From Elmis aenea (lineage: Eukaryota; Arthropoda; Insecta; Coleoptera; Elmidae): 64,000 nucleotides of DNA. The notes below the pieces were generated by a model. The model did no database searches and was not told where the DNA came from. It was given only the letters and a program-made list of their open reading frames with translations. Shown here piece after piece: positions 46,401 through 56,561 of this stretch. The DNA lies in contig OX393577.1 of NCBI GenBank assembly GCA_947652605.1, positions 50,567,494-50,631,493 of the forward strand, given 5' to 3'. The position numbers and the translations under genes are program-made. Numbering within the stretch: position 1 is the first letter of the stretch; every line of letters begins with the position of its first letter.

Positions 46401-46405
46401 GTTCC

Positions 46406-48160
46406 GAACAGGGATTGAAATAAACCAATAATACTATCAAACACAGAAGTTATTTGTTCTTAAAGATGCTATGGACAAAGTACGCCACGCGCCCGTTCGT
46501 CTAAAAACAAGAGGGTAAATGTGGTAATCTATTGCCTACGGCCTACAACAAGGCACTCTTACATATAAATGTTTATAAGCATGAAGCCAGATTGATGACT
46601 TCCAAAATTCTAAATGTTGAAAACATCATTAGCCGCGTAGCAATTTAACGAATAAACGTCACTTCCGGAACTTCAAAAATACACCAAACAACTGACCTGT
46701 AAAAGTTACATTCTGCGGGTAAAAAAGCAAATTAAAAACTGGGGGAAATCGAATAGGTAAATGAATTAGTCGCTGTGCGATCCTCACTACTGGCAGGTTG
46801 GATTTACGACTGATAAGATTTATGATATTACAGGTGACAAAATTAATTGAAGCAATTAATGTAAAACGAAATAATAGTTCTGCTAAAACAAAGCAAAAAA
46901 TATGAATGTGAACTAGTTATCAGTGTCAGCAAAATTATATCTAATAAATAATATGATTATATTTAATATTCTTCTGGTGTATCAAAAACCTATCCTTAAA
47001 CTTTTTATATATACTTACTTAAAAAAAGCATTGTAATATAGTTTGATACTAATTTTAAGCGTATTAAAATTAACTTACTTCAAATTAATCTGAAAGAATA
47101 TTCAAACACAACCGACACTTTTAAATTAATTCGTCAAACGCCAAAGGTTTCCATTAAGTTTAAAAGTTTCAGTTCTCCTTCAGACAACTTTCCTAGGTTA
47201 AGACATGATTAATTATATCTTTTTAATTTGATATCATAACCAGCCAAAAGCGTTTTATTATTCATATAAACTTTTAATTAAATTTACAAGGCACAGAAAG
47301 GTTAGGTATTGTTAATTAACGGATACTTATTTCCCTTACTATTAATTATTCTAATTATAACTTCGCTCAAATTACGATAAAAATAAAAGTTAATGGTTTA
47401 AATACTTGCAATATATTTTTTAAAGTTACACTTGGATTCAACAGGTAAAAACACGATACAAATTCTGATTGCTTTTTTTAGGCAAACGCGTTTTGCTGTG
47501 GGGAAAGGGAAGTAATTCAAAATTGCTCGAGTTTTCCTGCTTGATGTTGGTTGGCTGTGTTTGATTGCCGAAGAAGAATGAGATAAAATCGCGTTTTAAA
47601 TTAAAAAATTAAAAGTGCGAATCCAATACTGAGATTAGCTTCAAAGAAAGATGTATTGTGCTGAAAATATTTGTGTGATTTAAAACAGGTTTTATTGACT
47701 AAAACTGTACTTTTTTGTTATTATTCATGGTTGCATTATTAGGTAAATAATCGCGGTACTGTGTGAAAAATTTTGATTAACATTTTAGAACCTTCTTAGT
47801 TATGCAATTATTATATCAAAGGTATTTCCTAATAAAATAACGAGCCGCATGGAGCGAAACAGGGAAGGCAACTCCATTTCCTTCATTATTTCGTAATTTT
47901 TACACACTAAAATTTTTAATTACAGTAGCGATAGCTAGATCAACATAACTGCGGCTTTTTCACTATACGTAATTGCTTGAATAGTTTTCTTCATAAAAAT
48001 ATTTCATTTAAACTATTTTTTAATATAGTCAGAATTAGGTGTACTAGGTATATATTTAATTACATTTTGAGTCTAAATAAAAAGATAAAATCGGTAACGA
48101 AAAAATTGTAAAAAACCTAGAAGTATCAGTTATTAAGAAAAAAATTGAAACAAATTAATT
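46406..48160. other. Anonymous AT-rich sequence
   Basis: No gene, palindrome or element end is recognised. Confidence 0.35.
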
Positions 48161-48161
48161 A

Positions 48162-48362
48162 AGATGGCTTCGACATCTACTACGCATGCCAGAAAGTAGA
48201 TACACGAAAATCGGATGGAAAATGAAGATAGAGGGAAAAAGAAATAGAGGAAGATCAAGAATAAAATGAGAAAAAGAAGTGAGGCAGAGACTAGAAGAAA
48301 AAGGAGTCAGATTGAGAGATGTGCCACAAGTATCTAACGATAGCAGGAGTGGAAAAACTTAA
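48162..48362 (+). pseudogene. LINE C-terminal tail
   Basis: The plus strand reads RWLRHLLRMPESRYTKIGWK, MKIEGKRNRGRSRIK, a stop, EKEVRQRLEEKGVRLRDVPQ, VSNDSRSGKT and TAA. This is the C-terminus that follows the reverse transcriptase in a common group of insect non-LTR elements: RW.GH..RM, then GKR.RGRPR.KW, then E.GV...D..... One nonsense change (W to stop) breaks it; otherwise about 66 codons stay in frame, so it is younger than most relics here. After the stop, further tail-like codons appear in another frame to about 48425. No target duplication was found. Confidence 0.85.
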
Positions 48363-48888
48363 TACAGAAATAGAAAAACAAAACTCGACACCGAAAGGTT
48401 CAAGAGCAACCGATTAGGAAGAAGAAGATAAAAAATAAAATGCCAATATCTAACCCATCCCCAATATGCGTCCAGAATGTATTCAACGCCCTGACAGTCG
48501 CTAGATTTATGTTTTGGGCTACTTACTATCCGAGAGGGGGAGGGTGATAGAGTAAAATTTTACAGGCCTGGGATTCACATGACCCCGGACTAAATCACAA
48601 AATTTGGTTTTTTACGCGCTAATTAACTGTAAAAAGACGTTGGTAAAAATTGTTTCCTCCGGACCCGGCGACGTCTCTCGACGCCCCTGCTTATTCGAGA
48701 CAAATCCACAAACTGTCACCGTAAAAAAAAAACTCTTCTTCATACTCATCAAACATTTTTCCAGAAACGCGACCTCGCCAAACAATATCGTGAACTGTTA
48801 GTAAACACCCTTAGATCTGCATCAACTAAATTAATAATCTAACCACCGTTAAAAACACAAGAACTTACATATTCCTCTTTTGTTTCAG

Positions 48889-49008
48889 TTTAAAGTTAAA
48901 ACTGTCGGCCGCTACTACCTCTGCTACTACGCGCTAATCTTGCAAAAGCGAAACATCCACAAATTCTCTAGAACCATTGCTGAAGAGGGCTCTCAACAAT
49001 GCCTATAA
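48889..49008 (+). CDS. Candidate terminal exon behind a good 3' splice site
   Basis: A pyrimidine tract ending TTCCTCTTTTGTTTCAG places an acceptor at 48888. Reading on from 48889 in frame gives FKVKTVGRYYLCYYALILQK, then RNIHKFSRTIAEEGSQQCL and TAA at 49006. Codon use (TAC, CGC, CTC, AAG, GAG) is more balanced than in AT-rich chance frames. I do not recognise the protein. A second acceptor-like TTTCATTTTCAG ends at 49045, followed by the short frame DYNDDHHQ and TGA. No upstream exon was identified, so this may be chance or part of a gene extending outside what I can see. Confidence 0.25.
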   Translation, partial: FKVKTVGRYYLCYYALILQKRNIHKFSRTIAEEGSQQCL

Positions 49009-51196
49009 CGACAGCACCGAACATTATGCTCTGTTTCATTTTCAGTGATTATAACGATGATCATCACCAGTGAAACCTTTCAATTGTGTCTAAGGCTGGA
49101 TATTTTTCTATTTTGAATGCCCGCCCACGCCCACAAATGGAGCTCAAAATTCTGCGACTTGGCGAAAAAAAAAACCAGAACGCTTTATATCACCCAGGAC
49201 TTTTCAATTTCTGATAATTTGAAACTTTCGAGAATCGAAAACGAGAATTCGTATTTCTCGGGAAGTCTCGAAAATTACCGATATCTTTTTTATTTAATTT
49301 TCGTAAAACACCAGTAGAATGACTATAACATGACTGTTAATAAGCAGAGTATCATTTTGAGTAGCTTTATCTTATATTTGAGGATTTCTCGAAATATAAA
49401 CAACGTAATAACTACAAACTTTATTTAACCAAACCTTATGGTATACAAAATGTTTTTAGATATTTCACACAAAGCTGAAATTAGCTGATTATGTGATAGC
49501 TAATGCTGGTCTTGCGCCCTTGCGCGTGCATATTCTTAAAAACTATCCCTGCGAGTTTCCCCAAGGATTTTTTTTTTGGCTGTGCTGGCAATGTAACTGT
49601 TGGTTAGCGGTAATTGGTACAAATTTTTAAGAGATAAACTGTGAATAGAACGATTATTTTCCATTGTGGGTACTAATAGGTTCAAAGAACATATTTCCCA
49701 AATTCCAGTACAATGTTTTCAGTATTCGGATACCAGAAAGCGTTAAAATATCCCGAGAACGGTCTGGAAGGAATTCCCGCTCAGTAATACTAATATCACC
49801 GGACTTGGCCCAACGAAATATCATATCATTCGGTCACTGGCGAAGAAAAACTTTATCAACGAGAAGACCGCCCCAAATCTTATGCCATCTGAATTTTCAG
49901 TAACATCATTTACATTTTATAATGCTGCAGCACATTTTACGAAAAAAAAAATGTAAAGACGAATAGTATATATATTTTAAAACGCTTTTAATATAATTAT
50001 ATCGCTTTAAATTTTACAACAAATTTAAGTTAACCCAGTTAAATAAATACTACCGTAGTTAGATAACACGTGTTAATAGATCATTTTATATTATTTCCTT
50101 CCTATTATTTTAGGAATGATTGTTTTCAATTTAATTACAAGTCGCACAGTTATTCATGTGTAATTCGACAGTCAGTCCTAGACAAACACCAAATTAATTC
50201 TGAATACTCCAGCAATTAAGTAAATATATCCATCACAGGTATAAAGTCGGATATCGGGAACAAAATCTTTGCAGATCTTATGTCTGGAGGGTGTGTATGT
50301 GTGTATTTGCAAACCACTATCCTCACTATAGGTGGGGTGTTGAAGTAATGAGTTGCAGATTGGTTCTAGGGGTGTAGAGCCGGAAATAAATCTGTTTGTG
50401 CGGTGTAACTTGGTTCCGTAGATATATTAAACATGTTAGCTGAGCAGAAAACCCTGCGCATATTGCAAACCTAGCCACCTTTTCACCAACGTTTAAAGTG
50501 ATCTATCTTCCGTGTATGCACTTCAATTGCAAACTTGTCATAAAGTTATATTACATATACATATATTTTATATATAGTAAACTGTTATATACGCGCATCA
50601 TCTAAGGTTTACACTATTAACAATGTAAGAAATGAATTTGTTTTCTTCGTACATATATGTATTCATATTGCTTTGATATGTAGCATTGCATTGCGACAAA
50701 AATTATCAATATCAACAACAACAGAAAACGATGAAAAAAATAAAATTTTCATCTGCTCAATGAAACAAATTGGCGAAGATGTTTTTTAAGTTATCCATAC
50801 GATTCCATCTTTCACAAGAGTGCAACAAAATAAGGGGAGGGTGTACACCTAAACTCCTTGATAATTTCACAGCAGATTTCTTATTTCTTATGTACTTGTT
50901 TTATCATATGATTATTGGCTCAAGATTCTCTTTGCGTGCTGTGTAATGGAATACCCTAGGTGTAGAAACGTAAGATAAAAAATAAATCGTACATGAGATT
51001 AAGCAGAACTATAGAAATGATAAATGATTAAAGCAGAAAACGTTTTAAAAAGTATGATTAAATGTTATAATAATAATAAAATATCGCATTGTTTGTAGGT
51101 TACTATTTCCATTTATTGCAAGAGTTGGAGGTATAAAAAAAGTGGTAGTTCATTAAGGCTCAAGTGAGTTAGAACAAATTAAAAAAAGTTTTATTT
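49009..51196. other. Anonymous sequence
   Basis: No element ends or domains are recognised. TCTCGAAA-type motifs recur near 49210-49270 and 49385. The segment 50270-50460 is more GC-balanced and may be unique. The open frames at 49117-49317 and 49664-49903 show no recognisable motif. Confidence 0.35.
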
Positions 51197-51204
51197 ATTT
51201 GTAG

Positions 51205-51700
51205 CAGGGCTCGAAACCGAAAAAAATTTTGGTTAACGGTTAACCGAAATCGAGAACTTTATTTTTATAACGGTTTTTGTTGAAAAACCGGTTTTGTTCG
51301 TAAAAAACCGGTTTAGTGTAAAAAACCGGTTTAGTGTAAAAAACCGATTTAAATTATAAACCGGTTTAAAAAACCGGTTAAATTAACCGGTTTTTAAAAT
51401 TATTTAGATTATGAAAAGATATTATTTATTTATAATTTTATAATAAATGTACAATCAAGCTTTCAGTAATGACTTCTGGTAAACTAAACGCATTTAATAC
51501 AGTTTCTGTACTTTTCATCGTAGTTTTTATTAAAAAAAGATGTTTAAAAAAACGGTTTTTTAATATTTTGGTTAACGGTTACCGGTTTTTTTACCTTTAA
51601 AAATAACGGTTTCGGTTTCGGTTAAAAATCACTTTTTCTGACAAAAAATAACGGTTAACCGGTTTTTTAAACCGGTTTAAAAAACCGGTTTCATGCCCTG
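51205..51700. mobile_element. Non-autonomous hAT with AACCGGTTT repeats, 496 bp
   Basis: A perfect 8-bp duplication, ATTTGTAG, lies at 51197-51204 and 51701-51708. The ends are CAGGGCTCGAAACCG and, read inward from the right, CAGGGCATGAAACCGG. Both flanks carry many copies of AAACCGGTTT and GGTTAACGGTTAACC, palindromic motifs that probably serve as transposase binding sites. The AT-rich centre (51400-51530) encodes nothing. Confidence 0.95.
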
Positions 51701-51708
51701 ATTTGTAG

Positions 51709-53520
51709 TAAGACTTGTTAGAGTGATTTATTTTTTCACTAGAAACTAACCCCTATATTGCTAATGCTTGCAATTTCAAGTAACATACATAACGGTACAG
51801 ACATATATCCTCTCTCTTCTAGGTGCTGATTGGACCACCCATAAATAATACATACATATTTGATTGGACAACGTAAAAAGCGAGTCATGGTCATTTTTGA
51901 TACTCGTAGTTTAAATACAAGACATTGCATATTGATGGTCATCAGTCTGTGCAAACTACAATGAACAAATAAATTCAGTTTTAACGTTTGTAATGTTGCT
52001 TTGGGTTGTTAAACATTGATGTCTACAAGCTTAATTTGACAAAAATTGCGTTTTGTAATCAGTCTGTACGCCTAATTCATTGGGAGAAATACATTTTTAT
52101 TTAGCTTTATTGACTTCAGTCATCACTCATTGTGTAGATAGGAAATAGGGAATGCAAGAAAAAACACATACGATACATGTATAAACCACACTTCTACCTT
52201 GCTGGTTGCTGACTTTCATTCTATTTCAGATGATGGCATTAGGGTGATGTTTTTATTATTAACATGCATGATAAATACCGAATGCTTTCCACAAATTCCC
52301 CTAAATCATTGCCGCAAAGAAAAAGGTCAGTTGGTTAAGCTTGCAATGACATACATGTATCTCCAAGACAAAAGTTTTTAAATCGATTTTGTACAATTCA
52401 TACTGCATATACTTTACAACAATTGCTTAAATGTTTTCTACTATATTATACATTTCCAACCAACTATTAAATACAATGTTTGTGCCCTACATAATAAAAC
52501 AACCCTAACTATCAACATTGTAGTGCAAATACAGTTTCTCTACTAACAAACATGTACCGATCACATTAACTCAGCTTTGCTAAGTGGCGTGTGAAACCTA
52601 CAAGACACCGTCAATCTGCATAAGCAAATTCAATACTTAATATTGCAAATGTATATGGGCACGCATTTGCCAACAGTTGATAATAAACAAATTTACAATT
52701 CATAATATTTTAATACACCTGATTTAGCCGTTATGTAACCAAACAACTTCTAAAATCTTAGTCTTAACTACCACAGTTTTTGTGCGAAAGTTGGAATGGC
52801 ATACGAATTTGCACTATTACATTTTCGTTTTCATATTTAAAAAAAAGAGCGCATACAAAATAAAGTTAAGTATATAACCATTTTTGTGGTAAAATCAAGG
52901 AACAACAATATTATTGTTATTAGAACACATATCTAGTGCGCTTGCAAAAATATCGCAGGTGTAATAGAAGCAAAGGATACAACAAAGACTCGCATGGCAA
53001 GATATACTCAACTGATTTAATTTTTTGTTCAAGTGCTTAGAAAATAATATAGCTTACTGCAACACACAAAGAAAGACTAAAAATCAGGATACATTTTCCT
53101 TATTTTCAGAGTGGATTCTAAAGCTTTCAACAGAATCGTTTAATTTTTCTTATTTGTAACTTTATATAGTTAAGTTTATAAAATGCCATGTAAAGTAATT
53201 GAAGTCTTTTAAAACAACTTTAATACCTTTGAAGAAATGTATGTTACATAATACATATAAATATCTTTAAGCGACAAGACGGGGTAACCTAACTTCTAAC
53301 AAATATAAATAAGCAGATACAGGATGCGTAATTTTTTTTTTACTGGATAATTTTTAAAGGGAATATGATTATTATAGAATTCTTTTAAAAGATTTAAATT
53401 TTATTTATGTTTTTCATGTAGAATCTCTTGCAAAAATGATAAAACAGTTCCAAGGCTATTTGTTTCTTCTTCACTAGCAGTTTTAATAAGTTATTTAAGA
53501 CTTTCTTAGCGACCTTGCCT
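51709..53520. other. Anonymous sequence
   Basis: No gene is recognised. Two GATTGGAC (CCAAT-box-like) motifs at 51829 and 51863 lie 30-90 bp upstream of a TTTAAATAC stretch at 51911; this resembles a promoter layout but no transcript can be attached to it. Confidence 0.3.
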
Positions 53521-53584
53521 TTTGAGATATGAAGTAAACTTATATTTTTTAAATAGAAACTCTAGTTGGTTATGGCTTTATATG

Positions 53585-54867
53585 TAGGGTTTTTCGGATT
53601 CGGGTACCCGGATTCGGATTCGCCGAATCCTACAGCAAATATTCGGATTCGACATTCGGTCTAAGATTCGACGAATCTCGGATTAGGTCTCATTAATGCT
53701 ACCACAACTTCAAAGAAAATACTTAATTTTGCAACAAATATTACGAAACGATTGTTTGACGGAGAAGACAAAAATGAAGAAACAGAGCATTCAACAGAGG
53801 GTGATTGCGGAATATTGCAGATGACGTTCAGTTGTTAACGATGGAAGAAGAGCTTAATCTTATATTGGAAACGGTAAAATGCCTTATATTACCAAAGTCT
53901 CAAGAAAAATTTGCCTACTTAAAAAAAATGCATTATTTTCAAATGCCAAAATTAGAACTATTTAGAAAAAGTATATCGAGCAATCATAACAATTAAACCA
54001 AGGTCAACCAATTCAGAGAGAACTTCTCTGAAGCTGAAGCAAAAAAATAACCTTGATTTTTATCTTAAGATTTTGCATTTTTTTAGGTTATTTCGCTTAT
54101 TTTTGAAAATAGACATACAAAATATTATATCATTGTAAAGAGAAAAAAATAATCTTTAAATCAGTCATCACCTACTACGATTGCCATTTAAAAAAAGTTG
54201 TTTTGTCAAATATCTCGCACGGTATTTCTTAAAAAAAAATCTGACTGTTGCCATCTTATAGCAAACCAAATCTACAAAACTTTTTTCCTTTGGTGTTTTT
54301 GTGTATTCGCAACAATAGCCGAGATATTTAAGTTTAAAAATTTTGATCAACTTCGGTTTTTTCGTTATATTACGCAAGCCATAGAATTTTTAAACAAAAC
54401 AAGATCTGGTTTAAAATACACCCCTAAATAGCTAACTTTTGTCCCATTTGATCAACCTTGTATTTTCATTATTTACGGAGATAGCAATAGTGTCCCATGG
54501 AAAAGTGAAACACCCTGTATACTAATATACTTGTTATTTTACTTCATACTTTAACAATGAAATACAGTGCCATTTTAACTGATTGAAGGCCGTTTGAATT
54601 ATTAATATAAACATGAATTAACTTAACACCGTGTTAGTAAAACCCATTGATGCGCTACTGACAAAACTGACAACCGCTGACAAATATTGTAAATCGCCTG
54701 TAATTTTAAAATTTGCGCGAACTTTAAACACCATACAATAATTTTTATGGCACTACAATTCATTTAATTTTAGAACTGGATTCGGATCCGGATTCGGATT
54801 CGTAAAATAATCGTGGATTCGATTCGGATTCGTCGAATCCAAAAAGACCGAATCTTCCCAAACCCTA
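53585..54867. mobile_element. hAT element with GGATTCGG repeats, 1.28 kb
   Basis: The 8-bp duplication TTTATATG lies at 53577-53584 and 54868-54875. The ends are TAGGGTTTTTCGGATTCGG and, read inward from the right, GTAGGGTTTGGGAAGATTCG. Both ends are followed by clusters of CGGATTCG and TTCGACGAATC-type motifs. An interior frame (53700-53996) encodes fragments such as KRLFDGEDKNEETEHS that may be transposase debris but cannot be assigned with confidence. A 39.2 kb-type repeat is nested at 54190-54520. Confidence 0.9.
54190..54520. repeat. Copy of the 39.2 kb foldback family
   Basis: It shares with 39.4-39.57 kb the blocks CACCCCTAAATAG, AACTTTTGTCCC, CAACCTTGTATTTTCATTAT and TTACGGAGA.AGCAAT, and ends with ACACCCTGTATAC at 54513. 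The opposite end is less clear. The overlapping open frames on both strands at 54168-54431 are repeat sequence. Confidence 0.7.
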
Positions 54868-55427
54868 CTTTATATGTAAGAGAATTTTTCTAGCTTTTCA
54901 AAAATATATAATTTTATATATTTGTTTGCAAAACATAACCGAAATGTGGCTAATTTTGTGAAAATTATCATCAAAGCTTGCCATGATTTCGTAAACAAGT
55001 GATGTTTGCAATTAATAAACAACTATGCGTCGCACCCAAATATTTTTTTAAAGTTTCAGGCAATTCCGTATATTCTTTTGTATTTTATAACTGTTTATTG
55101 TCGTATTGTGGTGAACATAGATATATTTGAACACTTTGAAAATTTACATTGTAAGTGCTAATACGTGAAAGCTGCTGCAGAGTTTACTTTAAAATGATGT
55201 TTAGCTGTTTCTAAATTGCAAACATCACTTGTTTACAAAATTATGGCAAACTTGATGACCAAATTTTCACAAAATTAGACAAATCTCGGTTATTTTTTGC
55301 AACAAATATATAAAATTATAAATTTTTGAAGAGCCAAAAAAATGCTCTTACATATAAAATTACAGCCAACTAGGGTTTTCATTTAAAAAAATATAAGTTT
55401 ACTTCATAACTCAACATAAATTAAGCA

Positions 55428-56561
55428 TAAAAATCTATATAAAAAATATGTCTAACATTTTGTTTTATTTCAATAAATAAGGAAGTTATAGTAAATTTTC
55501 AAAAATTATAAAATTCATTTTTTGCCTGTATTGCCAAAACGGAAAGCGATATAAAAATGTAATAACACAGGCGTTCTTTTTGGAAAAAAAAATAGCCCAA
55601 GAGACCGATATCAGATTTGCGCTAACTATTACGGTAACCGAGATACCCCGTCAAACATTCGAAATTGGTTCACACTGTATGACACATTTATCTGATTTTT
55701 AAGTGATTTGTAAGTTTGTATTTATTTGTTTATGTCAACTACATTACACCAATTTTTAAAAGACTTATTTATAACTTTTTAATATCTCTCTCCTACAATT
55801 ATTCATAAAAGGGCACTCAGTAATGCGTCTAAAAACTAGTTACACGCCTTTGCTGTCCTTTTATTTTGCTCGAATCATGCAGTTTTCTTTTAATTCTAAG
55901 CTGTTGACGTTCCAAGAAGCGATCAAAATGTCGTGTTGACAATTGGCAGATAACAAAATAAAACAAAATAACTCGATTTAGTAAATATAATCGAACCAAA
56001 AACAAAAAATAAAGCTACAATTGTTATAGCAGCCAGGAGTTATACAACAAAGAAAAGTCAATTACAGCTTCCAAACACAAAATTGATCGAATAAGTAAAG
56101 CTAGAGCTATATGCGATTGTATATCGAAAATTTGTTGTTTGTTCCGCAAACTATTTATAGAGAAAATTCAATAATGTTGCACTAATTGTACAGTGAAATT
56201 CCTCATGTAACCGGATTTGCACATGGTATTTGTCACTATAGCATGACATTTGTTTGCACCAAAAATAAGCAACAATTTCAGCATTGAATATAGGTATTTA
56301 CGTAGGCGTTCAAATATTTAACTAACAAGCCAATCATCTGCATTAATAAACAGCACATTATAAAATGCCTTATATTTCAGTGTACATATCTGATGTTTTT
56401 TGCATGTTATTATAGTGCAAACGGCGTTGTCCAAGTCAGGAGTTAATCTACTTTTCAACACTATTGTTTATTTATTTTAAAGCGACAAAAGTTTCGAATA
56501 AATTCATTAAAATCAAGATTTTTTTTGAAAACATTCTCGGTACTTCCATTTAAGTTTTTAA
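55428..56561. other. Anonymous AT-rich sequence
   Basis: No gene or repeat pair is recognised. A TTCACACTGTATGAC near 55670 is weakly like the foldback ends. Confidence 0.35.

Larger units (their letters stand above)
45258..46405. mobile_element. Foldback element with two tandem-array zones in each arm
   Basis: The outer ends are GGAACATTCTTCGG and its complement at 46390-46405. Each arm has an outer array of GAAGAATTGTGGCGGC-type units and an inner array of CAATTGCTCGAA-type units, arranged as mirror images around a 450-bp AT-rich core. The outer array has about five units on the left and about nine on the right; the inner arrays have about ten and nine units in the same order. All open frames here (45359-45649, 46036-46444) are array translations. 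No transposase is present. The architecture recalls FB and Galileo elements of Drosophila, but the sequence is unlike what I know of them. Part of the core (45660-45860) is shared with the 22.2 and 24.2 kb repeats. Confidence 0.85.
53521..55427. mobile_element. Foldback element interrupted by a hAT in its left arm
   Basis: Arms of about 215-220 bp: the left arm is 53521-53584 plus 54868-55020, the right arm 55206-55427. Shared landmarks are ATGAAGTAAACTTATATTTT, CTAGTTGG, TTTTATATGTAAGAG and AAACAAGTGATGTTTGCAAT with their complements. The left arm is split exactly at TTTATATG by the hAT at 53585-54867; the right arm shows the unsplit sequence. The outer limits of the element are uncertain. 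Confidence 0.85.

Noticed and set aside
45359..46444. Several 60-114 codon frames with repeating FEQLSFEQF or LEYNNCSK patterns
   Set aside because: All are translations of the AATTGCTCGAA and GAAGAATTGTGG arrays of the foldback element.
51829..51920. Two CCAAT-like motifs and a TATA-like stretch arranged like a promoter
   Set aside because: No associated reading frame or transcript evidence; such motifs are frequent in AT-rich DNA.
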